Below are positions 1 through 5,076 of a stretch of DNA of 7,242 nucleotides, piece after piece; within the stretch, counting starts at the first letter, position 1, and each line of letters opens with the position of its first letter. A model generated the notes under the pieces. The model was not told where the DNA came from, ran no database searches, and saw only the letters and a program-made list of their open reading frames with translations. The DNA comes from JACDAV01 sp036556145 (GTDB taxonomy: Bacteria > Chloroflexota > Limnocylindria > Limnocylindrales > CSP1-4), in NCBI GenBank assembly GCA_036556145.1, contig DATBKB010000122.1:1-7242 (forward strand), written 5' to 3'. The translations under genes and the position numbers were made by a program.

Positions 1-3
1 GGG

Positions 4-444
4 GTGAGACGCGCGGCGCAGGCCTTGCTCGTTGCCGCACTGGTCGGCTGTGCAGACCCTTCCCTGCCGCGTGAGAGCGTCGAGCTCCGCGACGAGCTCG
101 TTCGAGCCGGGCAGTTCGCGAGGAGCGGTACGACAATCGACCTGGCGGTGCTCTTCGACGCAGACTGGGATCGCGTCGCGATCCTCACCCCGTACACGAC
201 AGACGATGAAGCGCGTCGAATCCTCGGATTCGACTTCGCCGTGACTTCAACGGGGATGCCGGCCAACGAAGAAGGCGTGGTGCTCGTCCTCGCGAATGGC
301 GAGGCCGTGGCGGGGTGGTTCTACCTCACCTATGCCAGCCTCTACGTGGCGGCCAACCAGCCAGTCGTCATCCGGCGTGAGGAAGCCCGCTTGCGTGTAA
401 CGGTTGACGATGCGGGCAATCGGTCGGTCGATCGCGTGAGGTAG
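4..444 (+). CDS. Small predicted lipoprotein, function unknown
   Basis: This 146-residue protein begins with GTG and I do not recognise a named family. Two arginines at residues 2-3 are followed by a short hydrophobic stretch and a lipobox-like Leu-Val-Gly-Cys, with Cys16 as the candidate lipidated residue. That predicts export and anchoring to the outer face of the membrane. The remaining ~130 residues look like one small mixed alpha/beta domain, with a notable Trp-Asp-Arg-Val-Ala-Ile-Leu-Thr-Pro-Tyr segment near residues 55-64; no catalytic motif is visible. Only three bases precede the start, so neither a ribosome site nor a longer N-terminus can be judged, although the lipobox position fits this start well. 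Codon use differs from the neighbours: by hand count about 34 of 146 codons end in A or T, against about 4% in the last gene of the window. It converges on the next gene. Confidence 0.72.
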   Translation: MRRAAQALLVAALVGCADPSLPRESVELRDELVRAGQFARSGTTIDLAVLFDADWDRVAILTPYTTDDEARRILGFDFAVTSTGMPANEEGVVLVLANGEAVAGWFYLTYASLYVAANQPVVIRREEARLRVTVDDAGNRSVDRVR

Positions 445-450
445 TACCTC
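438..450. repeat. 13-bp palindrome over the lipoprotein stop codon
   Basis: GAGGTA and TACCTC form a perfect 6-bp inverted repeat around a single G at 444, and the stop codon TAG (442-444) lies inside it. The loop is too short for an RNA hairpin, so if it matters it would be as a protein-binding dyad. It may be chance. Confidence 0.3.
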
Positions 451-454
451 GACC

Positions 455-476
455 CGCCGGCTCGCCCTCCCCGGCG
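455..476. terminator. Possible bidirectional hairpin between convergent genes
   Basis: CGCCGG at 455-460 pairs perfectly with CCGGCG at 471-476 across a 10-nt loop. It lies in the 42-nt gap where the lipoprotein gene and the DUF4242 gene run into each other, which is where a shared terminator would be expected. No T-tract follows on either strand, and in such GC-rich DNA a 6-bp GC stem is not rare, so support is weak. Confidence 0.28.
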
Positions 477-486
477 TGCGCTCGGC

Positions 487-735
487 TCACACCTCGACGG
501 GAACTGGGTAGACCTCGTCGGCGGGGTGGCCGGCCCGCTCGTGGATCCGGCGAACCGCGTCGGCGCTCGGGGCCTCGGCGACGCACCAGACCATGCCCGA
601 CTCCGGGTCGGCCCAGGCGCGCTGGAAGTCGACGCCCTCCTCGCCCTGGATGTCGAGGTCCGCCTGGTGGGCCTCCTGCAGCGCCTTGGGCGTGATGCCC
701 TTCATGCCGGTGTGGACGTCCATGAACTTCGGCAC
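487..735 (-). CDS. DUF4242 family protein (SCO4226-like, possible nickel binder)
   Basis: This 82-residue protein has the compact ferredoxin-like layout of DUF4242: a first beta-strand PKFMDVHTG, a helix around Ala-Leu-Gln-Glu-Ala-His, a Gly-Val-Asp-Phe-Gln strand, a MVWCVAEAPSADAV strand-and-helix unit, and a final His-Glu-Arg-Ala-Gly-His-Pro-Ala-Asp-Glu-Val segment. A Streptomyces relative, SCO4226, is known as a nickel-binding protein. Candidate ligands here are His8, His23, Cys51, His65 and His70, but which of them bind metal is not determinable from this sequence alone. The GTG start at 733-735 is chosen over longer upstream extensions because an AAGGAGGA Shine-Dalgarno lies 5 nt before it and the family usually starts here. 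No signal peptide or membrane segment is present, so it is probably cytoplasmic. It is divergent from the DUF4332 gene and convergent with the lipoprotein gene. Confidence 0.85.
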   Translation of the reverse strand: MPKFMDVHTGMKGITPKALQEAHQADLDIQGEEGVDFQRAWADPESGMVWCVAEAPSADAVRRIHERAGHPADEVYPVPVEV

Positions 736-740
736 GCGAC

Positions 741-748
741 TCCTCCTT
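741..748 (-). promoter_or_regulatory. Strong Shine-Dalgarno for the DUF4242 gene
   Basis: On the minus strand this reads AAGGAGGA, 5 nt upstream of the GTG at 735. It is the best ribosome site in the window and decides the start of the DUF4242 gene. It shows that this gene has a leader, unlike the apparently leaderless gene facing away from it. Confidence 0.8.
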
Positions 749-773
749 CGCTGGCGATCCTGGGTGGGGGGCC

Positions 774-802
774 ATCGTATGGCAAGGCCCGCTCGCTGTC
801 CC
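774..802 (-). promoter_or_regulatory. Candidate sigma70-type promoter for the DUF4242 gene
   Basis: On the minus strand a -35-like GGGACA (797-802) and a -10-like TACGAT (774-779) are separated by exactly 17 nt. Each hexamer matches four of six consensus bases. Transcription would begin near 767 and give a leader of about 30 nt containing the Shine-Dalgarno at 741-748. The geometry is good, but the matches are modest for GC-rich DNA. Confidence 0.4.
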
Positions 803-810
803 CGGCATGG

Positions 811-816
811 CATGAT
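811..816 (+). promoter_or_regulatory. Candidate -10 element for a leaderless DUF4332 mRNA
   Basis: CATGAT ends 6 nt before the GTG at 823, so transcription would start at or next to the start codon. There is no Shine-Dalgarno in the preceding 30 nt, and no convincing -35 hexamer at 17 nt. The same spacing recurs before the DUF1461 gene, which strengthens both. Confidence 0.4.
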
Positions 817-822
817 CCGGCC

Positions 823-1212
823 GTGCCGCCCATCACCGAGCTGACCCGCATCGAGCCCGTCCACCTCGACCGGCTCGAGGCGCAGGGCATCTTCACGACC
901 GGCCTGCTGCTCGAGGTCTCCGAGACGCCGACCCGGCGCCAGTACCTCGCCGACCAGGTCGACGCGACCCCGAACGACGTCCTCGCCTGGCGCGACGAGG
1001 GGTTGATGCTCAACCTCGCCGGGTTTGGGCCGGACGAGCACCAGCTGATGGTCCAGGCCGGGATCGAGGGCCTCCGCGACATCCTCGCCCTCGACGGCGA
1101 CGAGTTCCGCCGGCGGGTCCTGCGGGCCGCCACGGAGCTCAAGATGACGCCGCCGACCGATCTCGCGATCGCCGGCTGGTGGGAGCAGGCGCGGACGCTC
1201 GAGGAGGAGTAG
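823..1212 (+). CDS. DUF4332 domain protein (helix-hairpin-helix-like)
   Basis: This 129-residue all-helical protein has the pattern of DUF4332. It starts with Leu-Thr-Arg-Ile-Glu-Pro and a helix leading into Gly-Ile-Phe-Thr-Thr (residues 22-26). The Leu-Leu-Leu-Glu-Val/Thr-Arg-Arg-Gln-Tyr-Leu-Ala region (28-43) follows, then Ala-Trp-Arg-Asp-Glu-Gly-Leu-Met-Leu-Asn-Leu-Ala-Gly-Phe-Gly (55-69) and Gln-Ala-Gly-Ile-Glu (78-82). It ends with an Ile-Ala-Gly-Trp-Trp-Glu-Gln-Ala helix (116-123). Repeated hydrophobic-Gly-Ile turns resemble helix-hairpin-helix units, which in other proteins bind DNA non-specifically or mediate protein contacts. The family has no settled function that I know. The GTG at 823 is chosen because the conserved region begins immediately after it and a -10-like hexamer sits just upstream. 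The frame is open further upstream, but that stretch overlaps the DUF4242 gene antisense and does not look like protein. The protein appears cytoplasmic. Confidence 0.82.
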   Translation: MPPITELTRIEPVHLDRLEAQGIFTTGLLLEVSETPTRRQYLADQVDATPNDVLAWRDEGLMLNLAGFGPDEHQLMVQAGIEGLRDILALDGDEFRRRVLRAATELKMTPPTDLAIAGWWEQARTLEEE

Positions 1213-1246
1213 GGGCGGGCCGGGCGGCGGCCCCGAGCCGACCGGC

Positions 1247-1252
1247 TACCAT
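1247..1252 (+). promoter_or_regulatory. Candidate -10 element for a leaderless DUF1461 mRNA
   Basis: TACCAT matches four of six bases of the bacterial -10 consensus and ends 7 nt before the GTG at 1260, with no Shine-Dalgarno nearby. It would start transcription of the whole downstream series from the DUF1461 gene to the EtfD-like gene. The ATG at 1251 overlaps this hexamer and so is less likely to be the true start. Confidence 0.42.
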
Positions 1253-1259
1253 GCTGGGC

Positions 1260-1955
1260 GTGACCGAGCGCCTGCCGCGAATCGCGGCGTCCGCCGCCGT
1301 CGCCGTGGCGACGGCGATCGTGCTGGTCGCCCTCGCGATCGTCCCGTTCCTCAACCCCGTCTGGGTCAGCTTCGAGCAGGGCCGCAGCGAGGCCGCGGCG
1401 TGGACCGGCTACACGGCTGAAGAGCTGCGGACGGCCACCGACGGCATCCTCGGCGACCTCCTCCTCTGGCGCGGCGACTTCGACGTCCGGATCGGAGGCG
1501 AGGCCGTCCTGACCGCCACCGAGCGCGCTCACATGATCGATGTCCGACGGGTGTTCGCCGGCTTCGGGATTGCGGCGATCGTCGCCGCGGGCGCTCTCGT
1601 CTTCACCCGGCGCCGGGCGACGGACCGACCGGCTTTCTGGCGCTCGGTGCGCGCCGGGGCCGTCGGGCTCGCGCTGGGGGTGGTGATCGTCGGTGTCGTG
1701 AGCGTCGTCGCGTTCGACGCGGTGTTCGAGCTGTTCCACCGGATCTTCTTCAGCGGCGGCAACTACCTGTTCGACCCGACCACGGATCGCCTCGTCCAGC
1801 TGTTCCCGTACCGGTTCTGGGTCGAGACGTCGTTCACGCTCGGCTGCGTCGTCCTCCTCCTGTCAGCCGTGACGATCGTCATCGCCTACCGGCGGCTCGG
1901 GGGCACGCCGGCGGCGCGCGCCGTGCGTCCGGTTCCGATCGAGGTCGGCCGATGA
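1260..1955 (+). CDS. DUF1461/TIGR01906 membrane protein, Lit-like (lipoprotein intramolecular transacylase family)
   Basis: This 231-residue protein has four predicted transmembrane helices, at about residues 7-31, 97-116, 130-152 and 191-211. The extracytoplasmic loop after helix 1 holds the family motif His-Met-Ile-Asp-Val-Arg (91-96). The loop after helix 3 holds Phe-His-Arg-Ile-Phe-Phe (159-164), then Phe-Asp-Pro (171-173), Asp-Arg-Leu (176-178) and Leu-Phe-Pro (181-183). This layout is that of DUF1461/TIGR01906. Its characterised Firmicute members (Lit) move an acyl chain from the diacylglycerol of a lipoprotein onto its N-terminal cysteine, giving lyso-form lipoproteins, and depend on two conserved histidines. 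His91 and His160 are the likely counterparts. Whether members this distant have that activity is inference. An in-frame ATG at 1251 is an alternative start; GTG 1260 is preferred because of the -10 hexamer at 1247-1252. The stop overlaps the next gene's ATG by ATGA. Confidence 0.78.
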   Translation: MTERLPRIAASAAVAVATAIVLVALAIVPFLNPVWVSFEQGRSEAAAWTGYTAEELRTATDGILGDLLLWRGDFDVRIGGEAVLTATERAHMIDVRRVFAGFGIAAIVAAGALVFTRRRATDRPAFWRSVRAGAVGLALGVVIVGVVSVVAFDAVFELFHRIFFSGGNYLFDPTTDRLVQLFPYRFWVETSFTLGCVVLLLSAVTIVIAYRRLGGTPAARAVRPVPIEVGR

Positions 1956-3088
1956 ACGGGATCCCCGTCGCCCGCCTGCTCGGCTTCGAGATCCGGATCC
2001 ACCCGTCGTGGATCGTCATCGTCGCCCTCGTCGCCGTGCTCGTCGAGCGCGAGGTGCGCGTCGTCGCCCCCGATAGCGACATCGTCGTCGGCTGGATCAT
2101 CGGCGCGGTGACGGCCGGCGCGTTCCTGCTGTCCGTGCTGGCGCACGAGCTGGGGCATGGCGTCGTCGCCCGTCGTCGCGGCCTCGACGTCGGTCCGATC
2201 ACGCTCTACTTCTTCGGCGGGAGCGCCTCGTTCCAGCTCGAGTCCGACCGGCCGCGGGACGAGGCCGCGATCGCCCTCGCCGGCCCGATCGTGAGCCTCG
2301 CCATCGGGGTCATCCTCATCGCGCTCGCGTTCCTCGCCGACCTCGTGAACGCGCCGCTGTTCGAGGCCGCGGCGCTCGTCGGGCTCGTGCTCGCGGTGCT
2401 CAACCTCATCCTCGGCGGCGTGAACCTCATCCCCGCGTATCCGCTCGACGGCGGCCGGCTCGTGCGAGCCGTGTTCTGGGCCCGGCGCGGCGACGAGCGT
2501 CAGGGCGCCGCCGTGGCCGCGACGGCCGGTCGCTACGTCAGCTGGGTGCTGATGGCGGCCGGCGTGGCGGTGATCCTGCTCGGCGACACCGTCGATGGGC
2601 TGATGCTCGGCCTCGCCGGTTGGTTCCTCGGTGGGGCGTCGCGCGGCATCACGAGGCGGCTGGCGGTCCAGGAGCTGCTCAAGGGCGTCCGCGTCTCCGA
2701 CGTCATGGACCGCGAGGTGGGCTCGATCAGCCCGCACCTCACGGTCGACACGTTCGCCGACCGATTGCTCGAGGGCGGTGACAGCCAGGCCGTGCCGGTG
2801 CTCCGCGACGACGCCGTCATCGGCGTCATCGGTGTCTCGCAGCTGCGGCGGCTCGCCCGCAAGGCGTGGGAGACGACGCGCGCGGAGGACCTGATGATCG
2901 GGCCGCCCGCGCTGCCGCTCCTCGGACCCGACGACACGCTCTGGTCCGCGCTCGACCGGCTCCGACGGACAGGCCTCGACGGCCTGCCGGTCGTCGAGGG
3001 CATGCGGCTCCTCGGGGTCGTGACGCGCCGGGCGATCGTCGTGACGATCCAGAACCGCGCCCGGACCGAAGGCGTGTCGCTCCGATGA
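1952..3088 (+). CDS. Site-2 protease family zinc metalloprotease (M50) with two CBS domains
   Basis: This 378-residue intramembrane protease would cut membrane-embedded substrates within the bilayer. The zinc-binding HELGH is at residues 65-69 (catalytic Glu66), and the third ligand motif LDGG is at 165-168 within a Pro-Ala-Tyr-Pro-Leu-Asp-Gly-Gly stretch. FFGG (87-90) and AGP (110-112) match the conserved substrate-strand and helix positions of the family. Hydrophobic segments fall near 18-36, 43-66, 104-130, 134-160 and 196-228. Residues ~240-303 and ~310-370 form a tandem CBS (Bateman) pair, which in relatives binds adenine nucleotides and may gate the protease. The architecture resembles mycobacterial Rip3 (Rv2625c) and archaeal S2P-CBS proteins, not the PDZ-containing RseP type. 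The substrate is unknown and no sigma or anti-sigma gene is in view. It overlaps the genes on both sides by ATGA, and a weak GAGG at 1941-1944 may assist initiation. Confidence 0.92.
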   Translation: MNGIPVARLLGFEIRIHPSWIVIVALVAVLVEREVRVVAPDSDIVVGWIIGAVTAGAFLLSVLAHELGHGVVARRRGLDVGPITLYFFGGSASFQLESDRPRDEAAIALAGPIVSLAIGVILIALAFLADLVNAPLFEAAALVGLVLAVLNLILGGVNLIPAYPLDGGRLVRAVFWARRGDERQGAAVAATAGRYVSWVLMAAGVAVILLGDTVDGLMLGLAGWFLGGASRGITRRLAVQELLKGVRVSDVMDREVGSISPHLTVDTFADRLLEGGDSQAVPVLRDDAVIGVIGVSQLRRLARKAWETTRAEDLMIGPPALPLLGPDDTLWSALDRLRRTGLDGLPVVEGMRLLGVVTRRAIVVTIQNRARTEGVSLR

Positions 3089-4434
3089 CGGTCCAGGCGA
3101 CCGAGCCCGCGCCGACCTCGCGGCTGCTCTCCGTCGAGGACGCCCGGAACATGGTCCTCGCGACGATCGACGGTCCGCTGCCGTCCGAGACCGTGGCGTT
3201 GGGTGCCGCGCTCGGACGTGTCGTGGCGGAGCCCGTCGTCGCGACGACGGCGCTCCCGCCTTGGGACAACTCGGCGATGGACGGCTACGCGATCCGTGCT
3301 GCCGACGTCGTCCGTGCCGCGGATGGGACGGCCGTGCGGCTCGACGTCCTGGGCGAGGTCCGTGCCGGCTCCGCGCCGGACGTTCGCCTCCGAGCCGGCG
3401 CGGCCGTCCGGATCGCGACCGGCGCGCGGATCCCGATCGGGGCGGATGCGGTCGTTCCGGTCGAGCAGACGACGCCGATCGACGCAGCCGGCCGGCCCGG
3501 CGTCCGCGGCCGCGATGCCGCCGGGCCGCTGCCCCCGGCGATCCTCGTCCACGTCGTCGTACCGCCGGGCGGCTCCATCCGCCGTGCCGGCAGCGACATG
3601 GCCGCCAAGGCAACGGTGCTCGCCGCGGGCTCGCCGTTGACCGCGGCCACACTGACGCTCGTCGCCGGCTCCGGCAACGCGCTCGTCGGCGTCCATCGGC
3701 GCCCGAAGGTCGCGGTCCTCGCGACGGGCGACGAGGTGAAGTCGCCGGGCGATCCGCTGGGTGTCGCCGGCATCCCCGACGCGAACCGGCCGGGCCTGCT
3801 CGCCCAGGTCGCGGCCGCGGGCGGCGAGGCGATCGACCTCGGCATTGCCCCTGACGACCTCGAGCAGGTCAGCGCTCGAGTCGCGGACGCGGTCAGCCGC
3901 GGCGCCGACGCGATCATCGTGTCTGGCGGCGTCTCGGTCGGGCCCTACGACGTCGTGAAGGAGGCGTTCGAATCCGTTGGCCGCGTCGAGCTGTGGCGGG
4001 TCGCGGTCCAGCCGGGCAAGCCCTTCGCGTTCGGGACGTCGAACGCGGCCGACGGCCGGTCGGTGCTGCTGTTCGGGCTGCCCGGCAACCCGGTGTCGAG
4101 CGTCGTGACGTTCGAGCTGTTCGTCCGGCCGGCGCTGCGGCGACTCGCCGGCCACACCCGGCTGCTGCGGCCGGTCGATCGTGCCGTCATCGACCGGGCC
4201 GTGACGAAGAGCCACGGCCGCCGGGCGTTCCTGCGCGTCGCCGTCGAGCGCGACGAGGCCGGTCGACCGATCCGCGACGAGGCCGGTCGCGTCCGCGTCA
4301 AGCTCGCGGGCGGGCAGGGGAGCCACGTGCTCTCCGCGCTGGCGACGGCGGACGCGTTCGCGGTCGTGCCCGAAGCACATGACGAGCTGGCCGCCGGCCA
4401 GGAGGTCGAGCTGTGGTGGCTCGACCAGCCATGA
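3085..4434 (+). CDS. moeA: Molybdopterin molybdenumtransferase MoeA
   Basis: MoeA inserts molybdate into adenylylated molybdopterin to form the active molybdenum cofactor in the cytoplasm. The 449-residue protein has Pro-Pro-Trp-Asp-Asn-Ser-Ala-Met-Asp-Gly-Tyr-Ala (58-69), the family's hallmark. It also has a domain with ATGAR/IPIGADAVVPVEQ (111-128), ATGDEV (213-218), the MPT-binding SGGVSVGPYD (280-289), and FGLPGNPVSS (330-339). A C-terminal beta-barrel domain (~360-449) includes Gln-Gly-Ser-His-Val-Leu-Ser-Ala. It is longer than E. coli MoeA (about 411 residues). The extra length probably lies in residues ~131-152, a Pro/Gly/Ala-rich loop, and in a duplicated RDEAGR unit at 389-402. The ATG at 3085 overlaps the protease stop (ATGA). 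The frame is open further upstream, but there it is a shadow of the protease gene. Its stop also reads ATGA and opens a mini-ORF leading to moaC. Confidence 0.95.
   Translation: MTVQATEPAPTSRLLSVEDARNMVLATIDGPLPSETVALGAALGRVVAEPVVATTALPPWDNSAMDGYAIRAADVVRAADGTAVRLDVLGEVRAGSAPDVRLRAGAAVRIATGARIPIGADAVVPVEQTTPIDAAGRPGVRGRDAAGPLPPAILVHVVVPPGGSIRRAGSDMAAKATVLAAGSPLTAATLTLVAGSGNALVGVHRRPKVAVLATGDEVKSPGDPLGVAGIPDANRPGLLAQVAAAGGEAIDLGIAPDDLEQVSARVADAVSRGADAIIVSGGVSVGPYDVVKEAFESVGRVELWRVAVQPGKPFAFGTSNAADGRSVLLFGLPGNPVSSVVTFELFVRPALRRLAGHTRLLRPVDRAVIDRAVTKSHGRRAFLRVAVERDEAGRPIRDEAGRVRVKLAGGQGSHVLSALATADAFAVVPEAHDELAAGQEVELWWLDQP
4249..4289 (+). repeat. In-frame 24-nt-period direct repeat inside moeA
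   Basis: The 17-nt string CGCGACGAGGCCGGTCG occurs at 4249-4265 and again at 4273-4289, offset by exactly 24 nt (8 codons). The protein consequently repeats Arg-Asp-Glu-Ala-Gly-Arg at residues 389-394 and 397-402, in a charged loop of the C-terminal domain. The reading frame is kept. This looks like a slippage-type duplication. Confidence 0.8.
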
Positions 4435-4457
4435 CGTCGCGCGCCGTGAGGAGCTGA
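4431..4457 (+). other. Bridging mini-ORF (8 codons) between moeA and moaC
   Basis: An ATG overlapping the moeA stop as ATGA (4431-4434) opens an 8-codon frame, MTSRAVRS, whose TGA (4455-4457) shares its last base with the moaC ATG as TGATG. It is too short to be a protein with a recognisable function. It may instead let terminating ribosomes move from moeA to moaC across the 22-nt gap. Whether it is translated is unknown. Confidence 0.3.
4448..4453 (+). promoter_or_regulatory. Shine-Dalgarno-like GAGGAG before moaC
   Basis: GAGGAG lies only 3 nt upstream of the ATG at 4457, closer than ideal. It is inside the bridging mini-ORF. It supports this ATG as the moaC start, because the conserved MoaC region begins about 20 residues later. 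Confidence 0.5.
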
Positions 4458-5074
4458 TGGACCCGACCGACCGACCCGCGGCCGACAACCTGCCGCGCGC
4501 CGAGCGCCGGCGCCTGAGTCACATCGACCGCTCCGGCCGACCGCGGATGGTCGACGTCTCGTCGAAGCCGGCAACCGCCCGTCGGGCCGTCGCGGAAGCC
4601 TTCGTCGCACTCTCGCCGGAGACGTTGAGCCTCGTCATCGACGGCGGCGGCGCGAAGGGCGACGTGCTCGGCGTGGCAGAGCTGGCCGGCGTCATGGGCG
4701 GCAAGCGAACGGCCGAGCTCATTCCGCTGTGCCATCCGCTGCCGCTGACGGATCTCGTCGTCTCAGTCACGCCGGAGCGTGCCGCAGGCGGCCTCCGCAT
4801 CCGCGCCGAGGCCGCGACGACGGGGCCGACGGGCGTCGAGATGGAGGCGCTGACCGCCGCGTCCGTCGCCGCGCTCACGGTCTACGATATGGTCAAGGGC
4901 GTCGAGCGCGGAGTCGAGATCCGGTCGATCCAGCTCGTGTCGAAGACCGGCGGCAAGAGCGGGGAGTGGCGCCGGGAGGACGCGCCCGCGCGCTCCGGTG
5001 GTCGGGGGCGAGGACCGCGATCGGCCGGTCGCATTGGTGGAGATCGCCGCAGCGGCGGAGGACAAAGGAGCTGA
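4457..5074 (+). CDS. moaC: Cyclic pyranopterin monophosphate synthase MoaC
   Basis: MoaC converts the 3',8-cyclo-GTP made by MoaA into cyclic pyranopterin monophosphate, the first stable intermediate of molybdenum cofactor synthesis. The 205-residue protein has Leu-Ser-His-Ile-Asp (20-24) and Met-Val-Asp-Val-Ser-Ser-Lys (31-37). It also has Lys67, LIPLCHPLPLTD (88-99, catalytic-type His93), GPTGVEMEALTA (123-134), TVYDMVKGVE with Lys147 (141-150), and KTGGKSGEW (163-171). These cover the family's full conserved core, so the enzyme should be active. Most MoaC proteins end soon after KSGxW, at about 160 residues. Here a ~34-residue tail (172-205) rich in Arg, Gly and Ser follows. The start at 4457 is preferred over the in-frame upstream extension, which lies inside moeA. 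Its stop lies 2 nt before the next start, and the tail codons contain the next gene's Shine-Dalgarno. moaA is not in this window. Confidence 0.94.
   Translation: MDPTDRPAADNLPRAERRRLSHIDRSGRPRMVDVSSKPATARRAVAEAFVALSPETLSLVIDGGGAKGDVLGVAELAGVMGGKRTAELIPLCHPLPLTDLVVSVTPERAAGGLRIRAEAATTGPTGVEMEALTAASVAALTVYDMVKGVERGVEIRSIQLVSKTGGKSGEWRREDAPARSGGRGRGPRSAGRIGGDRRSGGGQRS
5064..5070 (+). promoter_or_regulatory. Shine-Dalgarno for the mogA/moaB gene
   Basis: AAAGGAG lies 6 nt upstream of the GTG at 5077 and inside the last codons of moaC. The spacing is optimal and sets the start of the downstream gene. Confidence 0.72.
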
Positions 5075-5076
5075 CG

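Noticed and set aside
526..822. Upstream extension of the DUF4332 reading frame
   Set aside because: The extension is antisense to the DUF4242 gene, which has a strong Shine-Dalgarno and family match; the DUF4332 conserved region begins just after GTG 823.
1217..1233. GGGCC/GGCCC stem after the DUF4332 stop as a terminator
   Set aside because: Only five base pairs, no T-tract, and the stretch is almost pure G and C, where such stems arise readily by chance.
702..1739. A 345-codon minus-strand open frame crossing three genes
   Set aside because: It spans the divergent promoter region, the DUF4332 gene and the DUF1461 gene, and its translation shows no hydrophobic core or motif.
1886..3652. 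A 588-codon open frame on the minus strand opposite the protease and moeA genes
   Set aside because: It is a shadow frame: its predicted protein is low-complexity Arg/Ala/Pro/Glu/Asp sequence with no domain, and it lies opposite well-conserved genes whose high GC3 removes antisense stops.
2533..4488. A 651-codon minus-strand open frame opposite moeA
   Set aside because: Same reason: arginine-rich low-complexity translation, no motif, fully antisense to moeA and the protease end.
4729..5076. A MoaC-MogA fusion by in-frame read-in from 4729
   Set aside because: The frame upstream of 5077 is a shadow of moaC with no MoaC motif; moaC has its own intact frame and mogA has a good Shine-Dalgarno with a GTG.
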